From NCBI GenBank assembly GCA_033065855.1, contig JAVXUO010000455.1, forward strand, positions 1 to 64,000: 64,000 bases of DNA. Direction: 5' to 3'. The translations under genes were made by a program, and so were the position numbers. The notes beneath the pieces were generated by a model that was not told the origin of the DNA, made no database searches, and saw nothing but the letters and a program-made list of their open reading frames with translations. Position 1 is the first letter of the stretch. Every line of letters starts with the position of its first letter. Shown one piece after another: positions 34,763-46,900 of the stretch. This DNA is from Escallonia rubra. Its lineage: Eukaryota; Streptophyta; Magnoliopsida; Escalloniales; Escalloniaceae.

Positions 34763-34985
34763 TGCGTCAGATCCGTCAGGGCCCAGGCTCATGCCGTCTC
34801 CATCACTGCCGAGCGGACCTGCTCCCTCTTCGAGCAGAAGCACGCCTCCCTCTCTTTCGAGTTCGTCGCTCTCCAATCACAGCACTCTCGGCTTGCCTCC
34901 TTCCTCGAACAACGCCTCGCCGAGCTTGCCCAGCTCCAGGCGGACAAGCGCCAAGGCCATCTCCAATCGGTAATCCGTGACCACG
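34763..34985 (+). pseudogene. captured fragment like nuclear pore anchor NUA/TPR N-terminal coiled coil
   Basis: In the frame of 34781 it reads SVRAQAHAVSITAERTCSLF, EQKHASLSFEF, QRLAELAQLQADKRQ and HLQS. The pattern matches my recollection of the first coiled-coil segment of plant NUA (the TPR homologue). It has no stop over about 70 codons. A tcag|GG junction at 34779 could be an acceptor and TCG|GTAATC at 34969 a donor, so the source may have been genomic. The identity is from memory and moderately sure; the flanking ACGGTGTTTG(C/T)GT(C/T)AGATCC is repeated on both sides (34755 and 34984). Confidence 0.6.
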
Positions 34986-35079
34986 GTGTTTGTGTTAGAT
35001 CCACTTCAGATCCTCGTCTTCTAGTTCAGATCTGGTTGATCGCCGTCGACCGTGTGGCTTCGATGGCAATGCACAACTG

Positions 35080-35160
35080 ACCTACAAGATCTACATCTTC
35101 AAGGTCTTGAAGCAGGTCCACCCGGCCATGGGGATCTCGAGCAAGGCCATGGGGAGGGCA
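35080..35160 (+). pseudogene. captured histone H2B globular-domain start
   Basis: [20 protein letters not shown] followed by SKAMG is the first helix and loop of the H2B histone fold, nearly unchanged. It follows the tail fragment in the same orientation with about 420 bp of other DNA in place of the RSKKxVE link. Similarity ends at SKAMGRA, so most of the fold is absent. Confidence 0.92.
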
Positions 35161-35884
35161 AGGGTTGATGATTTTTCAGGGGAGGGCAATTTGGGGATGA
35201 AAAATCCAAAAAGTAAGGTGTCAGAGAATCTTTAGACGGAGTTAGGGACCCCGTCAATTTTGTGGGGCTCCGTGAAATGCGAGTACAAACCTCGGGGGAA
35301 CAGAGTGTAATTTTCAAAAGATAAGGGAGTCTGTGTGTAATTTAGGGTAAACCTCAGGGGGGCCGTGAGTAATTAACCCTATTGCGAATTAGCGGAGACA
35401 ATAATAACGTAGTTCTAAGGCCGATTTCTTACTTTCTGATCTGAAATGAGGCGAATGTGCTGATTACGACATACCAAAAGAGAGTCAAGTGGTAACAACT
35501 GGCAAGTGATAAACCTTGCTATGTTCTTGATTAAATTTGTTGAACTACTATTTCTCACGTTTACTACTCTCTTGTATGGTCGCGAAAGAAGTAGCATTCT
35601 GCTGTTCACAAAAAAGTAGTTAAGCGCTAAGCAAACGAGATTTAGTGAAAAAAGAAAAATGTTGTGACTCTACGTTTGAAAGTTCCAAATGAAAACAGAA
35701 AGCCATAAATAACATAAAGGTGAATATTTATTCTTTAGTACTCGATTGGGCTTTTTGGGTGCTCGGCCTTTATCCGCGTGCAATGACTTTGTAGTCTTTA
35801 GTTCTAAGAGTGGAGCACAAAATTACCGAATCGTGTTAATCGATTCTTCATAAGACTTAGGTAGCATTTAAAATCACGACCGCC

Positions 35885-36060
35885 AAAGAAAAAATTAAAA
35901 ATAAAAAGTGGGTAATCAAACACCCAAAAGAAAAAAAACTCAAAATAAAAACGGTATAATCAAACACCCATTTGATTTTGTAAAAAATAAAAACTAAATT
36001 GATTTTTATTTTTATTTTTTAAAAAACTGAATACTAAAACGCTAAGTGATTTCAAACAGA
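35885..36060. repeat. AT-rich dispersed repeat, copy 1
   Basis: Blocks such as ATCAAACACCCATTTG and TTTTGTAAAAAATAAAAA reappear at 56030-56100. Both look like parts of the same non-autonomous element family. Confidence 0.45.
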
Positions 36061-39000
36061 TTAATGTTTTGAGTTTGCGTTAATTATTTGAGCTTCACAT
36101 TTATCACAAAAATAAATGTAAAACAACATTTACAAGTATTCGGTGACAAAAGTATAAACTCAAACTGCACATAATGAACGTGAAGTACACTTCCCTTCCC
36201 TCCCTCCCTCTGAAGAATTACTGCAACCGCTTTACAGGTACAGTTTGTTGGCAATGAATATACAATGGAGGACAACAAGGAACTGAAGGAGGGATAAGTA
36301 ACCAGCCCATTGAAATCCAACAGGGAACTGGTCCGCTCAAGAGCGGTTTGTGGGAGGGAGGGAGAAAGCCAAAAGAGAGTGATGAGTTATTCTCGATCAG
36401 GGAGGGATTCATTACAAGGTATACAGCTGTCAGCTCTGGGTAAACCCTGTCTCACTTCATCTTTTCTTTGAGGACTCTCTTCTTTTAGAGAGCTCCACGC
36501 CCAAGACAGTCCTTTGGCCATGAGAGAGAGGTCCCCAACACCGAAACACCATATGCTGTGTGTAGTCAGTCACAGTGTCTCTCCATCACACCAGTACTAC
36601 TACCGCAAGTACGCTGCAACAGAGTCACCTGTCCTACCCAGTTTATCATCAATCAAAAGATCTCCACTCTCTCCTCTATGTATATACTTGTACATACGAG
36701 TATACTACATAGTACATACACACGTACGTACTCAATACAGGACCAAGAGTGTAATTCAGATACCGTACATTATGGAGTAGTTTTGTGGCTTCGAGAAACT
36801 GTACACTGTTTCTGTTTTATTAGGATGATTTTTTGTCGATCTTCACTCTCAAGTAGTACTGGACTTGCGAGAAAACAAAAAAGGGTCGATTCAATCTCAT
36901 TTATAAGTAAAAGATGACCGAGTGTTGCACTAATCATGTAATCTTTGGTCGGGAACTAATGACAAAGAAAAACCTCTTATGTCAAAGCAATGTACAACCC
37001 TTTAATCGCTTTGTTCCTAACGTCATTGCTGTTTAGATAAATTTTATGTTTCTACTGAGTAAAATATGATCCTAACACATTTATTTCAAGTCTAACCAAT
37101 AGAAGTTCAACGTCTAAATTTTAGATTCCAACAAAGACAACGTTTGCAAACCACACTGTTTTACCCTCCATTTTTTTTTCTTCTTTCTAAGCAAGTTGCA
37201 TTAATAAAATTAATCATTATAACCTAAAAGCAATACCCAAATGGACATTCCTAAAAAGACAAGGATATCGCATCTGAACGGATGGTCCCAAAAATTGCCA
37301 AGCCCTTGAAGGAAAAGATGATGCATTGCTGCTGCTCACCCTCCATTTGAATGACGATGAGATCTACTAGTTAGCACAAAAGATGATGCGTTGCTGCTGC
37401 ATGCATCCTAATCTCATTGACAAACACCATTTATGTCAGAGTCCGAGACTGAGAGCACCAAATTGTTGCTGTAAAGAGGAAAAAGGGCCACGCTGCGCAA
37501 GGAAGGAGGGGTGTGGGGGCTAGTAGGAACTAGGAACCAAAGATGGTACACTCCATAAATGAAGGACGAAAGGCTGTCTCTATTGGGGTGTCAATGTCAT
37601 CGATAATTGATTACCATTTTACCCATACACACAGTAATGTGTGGATATGGCTAGCAAACTTTCCTTTCCTGTCAGATATCCTGATTCTATTATGTGATGG
37701 GGGCTTTGTCAGATGACTCAGTTTTATGCTATTGCCCGTTGGTAGATTGTTAGAACGTGGCAAAGCTGACCAGATCACCGTTGGATTCTCCTGAAAGCCA
37801 AACAAATGGGGGAGGGGGGTTCCCACATAAACTCTGCCCTTCAGAAGAAAACAAGAGTAGAGACTAACTTTAACGCTGAGCACATGATGCTCTTACTCCC
37901 TCAGAATTTAAACGACGATTTATTTTTATTTCTTTTGAAATGGAGCTTTTTGTTTTCTTTTTTAAATAATAAAGATATTATATGCATGTCAAATGACTGT
38001 GAAGCAGTGAATTTGAAATGGAGTTAATGAACACAATGAATGATGCTCTTACTCCTCACAAAATAAGTAAGCGCTCTACAAATTTGAGTTAATTAGCACA
38101 CCCTATCTTGTTGTTAAATTTAACTAATTCATTCTATCTTGGTGTTAAAAGAGTTAAATTGTCACCATTGACTTGTTCACAATAAAAGGTAAATTATAAC
38201 ATCATGTATATATATTAAAATGTATTATTTAAATTTGGTCATACCCTCATACCAGTTAAAATTTGGTCTTCTGTCCAAAAGTATACTCTTCGAGGTGAAG
38301 CTCACAAAGTATAAGAATCAAACTCAATCCTTATATACTATTAATGCGGAACTTTAACGACCACTCTCGCGCATAACATGAAATATAATGTGATCTCAAG
38401 TTTCGATTCCGACAAAGCGGACTATTAATGCAAAGGAAGCAAGCTAGACAGTAACGTGAAGACCATTGGCAGGGACAGAGCCAAACTTTGATATGTTAGC
38501 CTGATATACATTCTAAAAGCACGTGTCAGTCAATCAAACACATCATTAACAAAGTGCAATACTTGTTTTTCTCCTCCCCAATTCCATCGAAAAATTTATC
38601 AAGTGCCCTAATAACACGTTTAACGTATTAACTCCGGTGATTGTAGTAGTGTATTAGCACGATAATGCCCATACGTTACTTCAGTAGTTTTTTGTGGTGA
38701 ATAAGTTTGTGACAACACGTTACACCAATATTCTCGAACCAAATTAATGTTAGTAATATACTATAGTGCCAGAGTTAGGCCTTACTTGCACTTTATTATT
38801 TTTAGGTCGCTATCATGCTCGCTTCTTTCGGATCGACAATCCGTTTTACTTGGACTGACACATGTGATCACCTAAAATCTCATTTTGCGTGAAAGCGGCA
38901 AGTGCTAAAGTTCCAAACGAGTAAACATAGAGATTGGAGTCAGTTCTTATACTTTGTGAGCTTATATTTCCTATGTTTTTTGTTTGATACCAGACTTTAA

Positions 39001-39133
39001 TAGCAACATTTAGACTTGGCTAAAAAATGCCCGACCTTCTTCAAAAAAACAAGTATGGACATTAAAAATAGAGACCCGTTAGTTTTTGACATGCCCCTGA
39101 ACTGACCCGTAAATCGTGGTTTGATTTGAATGG
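36061..39133. other. intergenic DNA
   Basis: No gene recognised. A 23-bp imperfect direct repeat (AAAAGATGATGC.TTGCTGCTGC) occurs near 37314 and 37378. Open frames here are short and lack family resemblance. Confidence 0.45.
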
Positions 39134-39819
39134 GAAAAGGTGTCAAACGTGTCAGGCCCCCAAAGGACCAGCTCGACCCAGCCCAAAAATGCCCCGGCTC
39201 GATACATGAACAATAACAGGCTTGGTCCATAGGGCCAAGGGCCTGGGCCAGGCCGCAAAAATTCTCCAAAAAAGCATCGGCCGGCCCGTCCCTAAAAATG
39301 CTCGGGCACGACCCATTTTTTGGCCTGGTTCAAAAATCTCGGATCCGGCCAAGATATGACCTGGGTCTAGCCCGGCCCGGTGCAAGGAATTTTTTTTTTC
39401 TCCTCCCAACAGCTGTAACTTCTGAAATTTTCACTTTTAACCCCCTAGCAGCTATATAACGACTAGTTTGGGAGATATTTTTATCCAACAAGGTTTCAAC
39501 AACTCTTTTATACACTTTTATATTTTTATCATCCCAAACAACTATAAACGCTAGTTTTTAGGGGGTATTTGGTCTTTTCTGAATTTTGAAAAATCTATAA
39601 ATTCACCCCTTCTTCTTCACATTTTTCACACTAATTTTCTCACTCTCTCTTATCTAAAGTTTACAAGTTTTCCTACTATTCTTATTTTTTATTTAGTATA
39701 AACCTCTTCAATTTTTTAGTACAAGTATTATTTAACTATTTAGTACTTTTATTCTTTTTCATTTAATTACTCTTACTAGTTTTATTTTTCATTCTTGTCA
39801 AACAATTTTAACGTCAAAT

Positions 39820-42167
39820 ATGTCTTCCTCAAGATTATCAAAATCACATAACCAAAAACGTCCTCCAGTATCACAAGCACCATAATTTCAAGATCCACCA
39901 CTAATTGATATAGATACCCAATATTTTATTCAGTTTAACCAACACATTCCAGAATATACACCTTTAAAAGATTACCAGCGTTTTAGTCAAGAACGCAGCT
40001 CGGTTGGCGACACTACTACTCCAGGACAAACTTTAATCCTAATGAGTGGTCATTATGATGAAGGATCGAACAATCATGCCTCTAGTCTGCCAGAAGTCCA
40101 AAAAGAAAAAAAAAACTTAGTATTAGGATCATTTTGATAAGATTACAGTTGATAGCGTTCGAAAAGCTTAATATAAGTATTGTGGAAAGTTATTTTCGTT
40201 TGGTAGTGGTAATTGTTTATCTTAATAAGAATTACCCGACATGTACACCTAATCAAGGCCATGTCGATTTTACTCAAATGCAGTTTTCTTTTGATGAAAA
40301 ATTATTTATTTATAATCAATGGAACCAAAGAAACGGTCTTGCTGAACTTATTGTTCACGATGAACAACCTTTTAATTTTGCTAATAATGATAAGTGCTCT
40401 CGATATATGACTACTTACGTACAACCTTTGTATAAAAAAGTTCATGAAAACACAACTAGGTCTGATACACTTAGACATTATAATGTTGCTAAAGGACGCT
40501 TGATTGATTATTTTGATAAATTTGATGGTAGAGTTAGCCTTACGTCTGATGTTTGGAAATCTCTTTTTACTCTGGTTAACTGTGCTTGTGTGATGGCACA
40601 TTGGATTGAATCTGATTACTAACAAGAGAATCATTGCTTTTGAACTCTTTCTCTATCTGCATGATGCATTTCACGTTGCTGATATTATAGCCCGAGTACG
40701 TAACACATTTTAATTAAGGAAAAAATTTGGCTCATACGCCGGTTAGAGGAATTTTTCTTCTACCCCCTATATAGCAATAATCAATTGTCTCTAAATATTT
40801 ATAGTGACTTTTATTCAGTGACGCTAAAAAAGTGTTGCTAATAATTGCCGCTGAAAGTATTAGAAGAAAAGTCACTAAAAATATTTAGCAACTATTAATT
40901 GTCACTATACATGGGGTTAGAGGAAGATTCCTACAACTCGGGTAGGAGCGAAAATTTGTTCTTAAATTAAAGAATAATATTATGAGTATCAGTTTTGATA
41001 ATACTTTTAATAATATAAATGTTGTTCAAGTCTTAAAGACGAACCTTAGACCTATACTTGATGATAACTTTTTTTCATCTTCCATGTGTTTGCCATATAA
41101 TTAATTTAATTGTTCAAAATGGTTTAGCTGCTGCAAGAGATGTTTTTCACAAAATAAGGGGTATGACAGCTTATATTAATTATTCGGGTCCTAGAAATAA
41201 TAATTTAAAACTTTTGTGTGTTCAATATTGTTTGCCTCGTATAAGACCACTTACAGATGTCGTGCATAGATGAAACTTCACATATAAAATACTTTTACAT
41301 GTCACTGCCTACTAACCATGTTCCCACAAGGCTTGTCAACTCTCGACGAATGGCAGATGGCTGCACACATAGTTGAATTTTTTGAGGTATTTTACATGTC
41401 TACCGTTCTATTGTCTGGTAAGTACTATCACACGTCCCCTATCGGTGTAGTAAAAATTTTAAAAATTGCTAACATTTAATAAATATCGGGAGGAATTGTC
41501 TCTTGTTTTTGCTGTCGCCGCTTGTTTGGATCCTAAGTTCAAGTTGCATGGTGCGTACGTCTCAATATTAGAAATATCTAAAAAAATATTCTACCTGGCA
41601 GCCGACACCACTGAACTTACAAAGAAAGTGAGTAAGTCATTTGAAGATCTTTATAACTTATTTCAAAATTCCACTGACGTGTGCGAGCGAGCTACATTGT
41701 CGAGCGGTCAAATATATTATGGGTCATTTCTTAAGGGCCTTAAGCTTCTAGTGGCAAAACAAACCACAGTGGAATGTACTTCTCGTTCTATAGGTCCATT
41801 TTCTTTTTCCTCTTTTAATGAAATTTGTTTATATGCAAATACTCTTCATTATTCTTCATTACCAATGCATGAGCAACTGAATTTTGATTTGTTAACTTTT
41901 TGAAAACAAAATGCAAAAATTTATAAAACTTTATCCCAAATTGCCCGGGATGTACTATCGGTACAAGCTTCCACGGTTTATTCAGTGTCGTGATTTTAAG
42001 CGAACGAGAGGGTATTGGACGACAAGAGGAGTCATCTTAACACCGAGACGCTCAAGTTATGTATATGTTGGAAGAATTATTTTGATGCAGAACATCAGGA
42101 GCAAGATAAACCAGTTGATGATATGAAGAGTAAAAGTTCGAGCGTTGAAAATCTTTCAGATGATTAG
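39820..42167 (+). pseudogene. hAT transposase, broken
   Basis: It starts MSSSRLSKSHNQKRPP at 39820 and has stops soon after. Remnants in order: BED finger (YKYCGKLFSFGSG, 40180s), LAELIVHDEQPFNF, then GRVSLTSDVWKS (40530s). The coding text halts at the MITE and resumes after it with NIMSISFDNTFNNINVVQ, LKTNLRPIL and HLPCVCHIINLIVQNGL. LSLVFAVAACLDPKFKL (41490s) is the DUF4413-type region. The hATC dimerisation domain is QIARDVLSVQASTV, then RVLDDKRSHLNTETL, ending about 42167. Several stops and frameshifts; not functional. Confidence 0.85.
40719..40961. mobile_element. foldback MITE, copy 2, inserted in hAT transposase
   Basis: The same family as 32724 and 56845: GAAAAAATTTGG...AAATTTGTTC ends, palindromic over about 190 bp (AGTGACTTTTATTCAGTGACG mirrored by AAAAGTCACTAAAAATATTTAG). 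Flanks TTAATTAAG and TTAAATTAA agree at 6 of 9 positions. It splits the transposase between the HDAFHVADII and ISFDN segments. Confidence 0.85.
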
Positions 42168-42672
42168 ATAATTTTCTTTTCTATTCCTTTTCTCAAGTTT
42201 TTTAGAATAAATTATTTCTCAAAATCTAGTTTACATTTTTTGCCGTGAATTATTTTCAAACAAATTAAATATATTTAAAATAAAGAATGCACATGAGAAT
42301 GTCGCTATTTACAAGCAAAATAGATTTTTTTTCTCACTTTTTCTGAAAAATTATAGGAAAAAAATAGATAACTTTGCTTGCCTGTTTACAAACAGACGGT
42401 CTCAAACCCGGATTAAAGGAGGAGGGCCTATGAACAAATTTATCATAAATTTAATCTTATCGCAAAACAAAAAATGAATAAAAAGAATTTAAATAAAATT
42501 TAATTTTTTATAAGGGCCTGGGCCTAGCCCAAGCCCTGCCCTAAATTTTGGGCTAAGGGCTTGGACTAGGACTGGGCCCAGATTTCCTTCAGGTGGCCCG
42601 ACCTGGTTACCCATGGTCCGATCCGGCCCGTTTTCCTGCCATTCCTAAGCCCAACCCTTTGACACCTTTGTT

Positions 42673-43969
42673 GGCTGTGGGTTATCCGGATTTATACAAT
42701 ATTGTGACCTATGTATAGTTTTAGGGTTTTGGGAGGTTTCCCTCTTCATCACTTCTCACTCTTAGCCGCTCTCTATTGGTCTATCTCTCACTCCCACGGT
42801 GAGTCCCACCCACCGTTCTCCAAACTACAATTCCAGACGATGGTCATTACTCACCTACACCCTCTACACTCCAAGATTTTCACAGTCTACACGATTGCAA
42901 AACCGCTCGTCTGCCTTCTGTGGTCGTGAGCTACTTTCCTGCGGGTCTAACCAGATCGCGCCAAGTAAGGTGCAATTGTAGGAAAAGGCTACCAAAAATA
43001 TCCAAAAAATTCTTATCTAGAGCCGTTTTTACCATATACGTCCACGTATTACCCGTGACGACGAATTACCCATTTGTCAGGTTTAATACCATTGCAGTAG
43101 GGTAGGAGTATTTATCTGCCCCTACTTATTTTTCTGTTTTTGGTAACGAAAGTTGTAACATAAAGTAACAGGACCTCAGACCTAAGAAAAGGTCACACTA
43201 CATGTTGAAGGACAATCCAGGGCAGATAGAGCAACTTGCCATATCAGACCAATCTGCAACGTCGTCACTCATAAGGCAATCCCTAGACACATCAGTAACA
43301 TACAAATTCTTATCGACAATGCAAAACCAACTACCCATTCCTAATGCTTGGAAGGGGAGGAAAACAAAGAATCGTGGGGGGTCAGAAAGAAGGTATTAAT
43401 ATGAATTTAATCTTATGTATATGTCACAAGAGAAACAAGAAAACAATGAAAAAAAGAACAAACACACGATCCAGCGAATAGCAGCAGCAGCAGCCAACAA
43501 AGCCCTTACCAACTGCAACTTTCACAACAGAAACAGACCACTTCCATCATCTTTACCCCAAAGATTTTCAAGAAAAAAAAAGATAACCGAGGGGTGGCAT
43601 GGGAATCAGAAACAAAATTCCCCATGTAAAGAAGCTAATCAAACCACCACAGATAAAAATAATAAGAGTATAAAAAGGATAACATTGGTCCCCAGAGATA
43701 ACTGAACATCCAACCCACAAACTCATGCTTCTTTAAGTTCAAAGATTTCCTTTCTGTATGTTTTCGGTTATTAAAGATTTATTTTTTCCCATCCTTCTCT
43801 GACCCCAGTAATTTTCATCTGTCTATTTGCTTCTTCAGCATCATTGTGCTTCACGCCACAGGAAGACGGAGTATCTGTATGAAGAGGCAAGATATGCACC
43901 ATCGTCTTTGGGGCTCCTACCCCCCCAACAGGTCTTAGTAATTATCCAGAAGATCTGCAAGCATAATTC
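42673..43969. other. intergenic DNA and 3' UTR of LARP1-like gene
   Basis: The last few hundred bases before 43970 should be the 3' UTR of the - strand LARP1-like gene. The first 300 bp resemble a leader (AGGGTTTTGGGAGG, pyrimidine-rich) without a following gene. Confidence 0.4.
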
Positions 43970-46900
43970 TCATTTACTTGAAATTTCTGCCAACGTTGAA
44001 TGTTCAAAACCAGATTGAAGGAAGACTTGGTCAGTCCTCTCACCTCCAGATTGTTGTGACTGGCTATCATAATCCCCAGACGAAGATCTACTAAAGAGCA
44101 TCTCAGCATGACCCGGTTTAGAAGTCTTCTCATCGAATGCAACACTTTGGAAATGGGCTGCCAGCATATCATGACTAGACCTTCCAATGGACTGAGGACT
44201 GGATACAGCAGACCCTTGTAGAGGAGTCGGCATTATCCATCTCATCCAATCATTTCGCCTTCTCACCCTGTCTCCCTGCAAGAGAACGGTTGTAGAAGAT
44301 AAAATGCTCTACCCTACATAAACTTGTCAAAAGCAGAAAAAGTTCATTGCACCAATGTGATGTTTCATATTTGGATCTTCTGGTTTAGAAGTAAGGAGGG
44401 AGTATAGGGGCACGAAAAAATGTTGTTTTGGCTTGTTCCCAAAGTAAAGATAGGTATTAGTCTACGGGTTAAAAGTTTGTAGCATTGTCCCATGCTCAAA
44501 ACGAGAACAAGCAGATTTGAATAAAAGTATTTCAAAAAGCATTTCATGAACTCAGACTTTGGCTGACAATGATATATACCTGCAGTTCCACAATATTTGA
44601 AGTTCGTACAGCGTCCAGTATAAGCTGAATATTGTCTGTTAAATACATAACCTGTAAAAGAGCCGAGGAATTATCTAGTCTTTTACATAAAAACCATATA
44701 AAGAAGCTGCTCTCCCGCAAGAGTGAAAGCTATGGCTTGTGCGTGGTATGGTTCATTGTATACACTCGGTAAAATACACAATGCGTACTAAATATCGGAA
44801 CCATTACAAAGTTTGTAAAGCTTTATCCATCTTGCTTTTGCAAATTCAAAGAAAAAAATTTCACGTTTTAACCTGTAAACACAGAAAACTTTGTGCACCA
44901 GTGTTTCCTCAAAAGTATTGTAAGCATTTAGCAGCAGGGAGTTTTTAATATGCCCATGCTACTTTTTTGCCTAACAGGCATGACCAACATTCCAGCCCAA
45001 AAACAAATCTTTCAACTTGAAACCATCCATTAATCAGCAACATCTGAACATCTAGAGATCTTGCACTTCAATGGATAATTATGTATCAATACAGAGTGGA
45101 TAATTAATTATGTATCAATACAGAGGTGTACTTCGACTAAACAGAATGCAAATCGCAAGTGCAACAAGGGAGGGCCAAAGGAAACTATTCTAACGAAAAA
45201 GGAAACAAGTACGAGTGATTCCCCAAAGTTACCAGATACCCCAGAAAGGTGAATGTAAATTGCACAGCACATCATATTTCTGATGATGTGCCAAGTATAT
45301 ATAAAAGTTCAAAAGGGCTTAGCACGCAAATAAATACAGTGTGCACGCATTGACACATTTCTCATTTAATGATTTAGGTAAGCTCCAAATAAGACCTGTT
45401 GGAACCTCTATCATCCACATCATACGAATCACATGGTGAGAGGCGTGTCCTGACATGGGTTTCAAACAATTGTGATGCGTGACATATTGATTTCAGTAAG
45501 CTCCAAATAAAACCTGTTGGAACCTCTCTCACCCACATCATACAAATCGAATGGAGAGAAGTACGTCCTGACATGGGTCCCAAACAATGTGTATACAAGG
45601 ACGCGTGAGAATTAACGCACCATGAGACCTTGCAATTTCTACAAAAATTTCCATTACTTCCAACCTATGACAAGTCAAATGTAACTTAGTTGCATATCAA
45701 ATTTCCCCACCACGAGTCATGAGTTCTCTTGCTCTCCAAAATTCAAATGAACACGAAAAGACTAGTTTTAGACTCCAGATATATAGCACATTGGAGGCAA
45801 AAGGGTGCAAAAAGCAATTCATACCATAAATAAATGAAATACGATACCACATTTAGCACTCATGTCCTGAAGAAGAAAAAAATACTTAACTGATTCCTTG
45901 CAACAAAAGAAATTGAATTAATTATGTTAGTATGTCCCACAAAACCTCCAACCAAAGCTGTAGATTTTCTAAGAAGCACAGACTTGCTTGTGACGTCGTT
46001 GTGATGGCTTCTGAAATATAGGAGTTCCACCACATTGACCCCAAATAGTTCAAGAACTCATCTTTAAAGAGAACCGAACCCCTTCAGAACATCCACTTCT
46101 CATTCATCAATCCTAATGTCTCCATATTCCCTAAAAATTGACTAGTGGTTGCTAAAGCACGCCTCACAAATGGGAGAGGTGACTGCACCAAAACATCTTC
46201 TTGCAACATTATCAAATAGACAATTTTAGACCAGTGAGACACAAAATATACTAATATCTCACTCATGAGTGTTCTGGAAAAAGATGAAATGCAGGTTTAG
46301 TGGGTCATTGGGATAGTAGTAGGGAGTTAATTTGGATACATCACTGCAGAAAGTTTGGAAATGAGAAAAAGGAAAAACGAAGCATATTGCTTGTTAAGCG
46401 TCAGCACTTATGTGCTTGTTTGCAACGTTGATAGCAACAAAGAACAATGAGGTTGTAGATACATTAGGTGTAGTCAGATGGTGAACTAAACGGTTTTGTG
46501 GTGATGGGGCTGGATAACCAGTGATGGTTTCTAAATAAGGGGTGGTGATGCAGTGCTTGGTTGCGGGTGCATTTGGAGGAAGATCCTGGAAAAAATAAAA
46601 AGGCGGTCTTCATTTCCTTTCAAAAATGAATGCCAAGACTGACATTCACTAATAATTAAAAAGATCCCTTTGGGGTGTTCTACCTTGTTATGGGAAGTTA
46701 TTGACACAGGTGTATACAGATAATAACTTCTTTATTGTTTTAAAGGGCTTAATTTGATCCTATCTAACCACAATAGTTGACATACAAACTGGATCCAAGC
46801 CTATAGTAACATAGATGTTGAAATAGAAAGTATATCACCATATAAATAAATCTAAACGGGTGATCAGGTCATCTCAAACCTCTCTTGACCATTTAATCTA

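Larger units (their letters stand above)
34053..35379. mobile_element. Pack-MULE with captured histone H2B and NUA/TPR-like sequence
   Basis: The 1327-bp element has about 85-bp TIRs: GGGTTAATTACTCACGG at 34053 and its inverse at 35379. Both continue with TTTACCCTAAATTACACAC and ATCTTTTGAAAATTACACTC. It is flanked by a perfect 9-bp duplication. No transposase is present. The interior is GC-rich (CpG-rich) and contains three fragments of host genes, so this is a gene-capturing non-autonomous Mutator element. The preserved duplication suggests a relatively recent insertion. Confidence 0.93.
39134..42672 (+). mobile_element. hAT-family DNA transposon, inactive
   Basis: The ends carry AAAGGTGTCAAA and its inverse TTTGACACCTTT, followed inward by GGCCCGGCC-rich subterminal repeats (39150-39390 and 42510-42660), the usual hAT end structure. 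Inside is a decayed Ac-type transposase. No clear 8-bp duplication remains. A foldback MITE is inserted at 40719-40961. Confidence 0.8.

Noticed and set aside
34456..34980. 174-codon Arg-rich frame on + across the Pack-MULE
   Set aside because: It is out of frame with the H2B and coiled-coil matches; it is a shadow of GC-rich DNA.
36360..36560. Possible microRNA precursor (AGAGAGCTCC and GA-rich text)
   Set aside because: No match to a remembered plant miRNA and no convincing stem-loop by eye.
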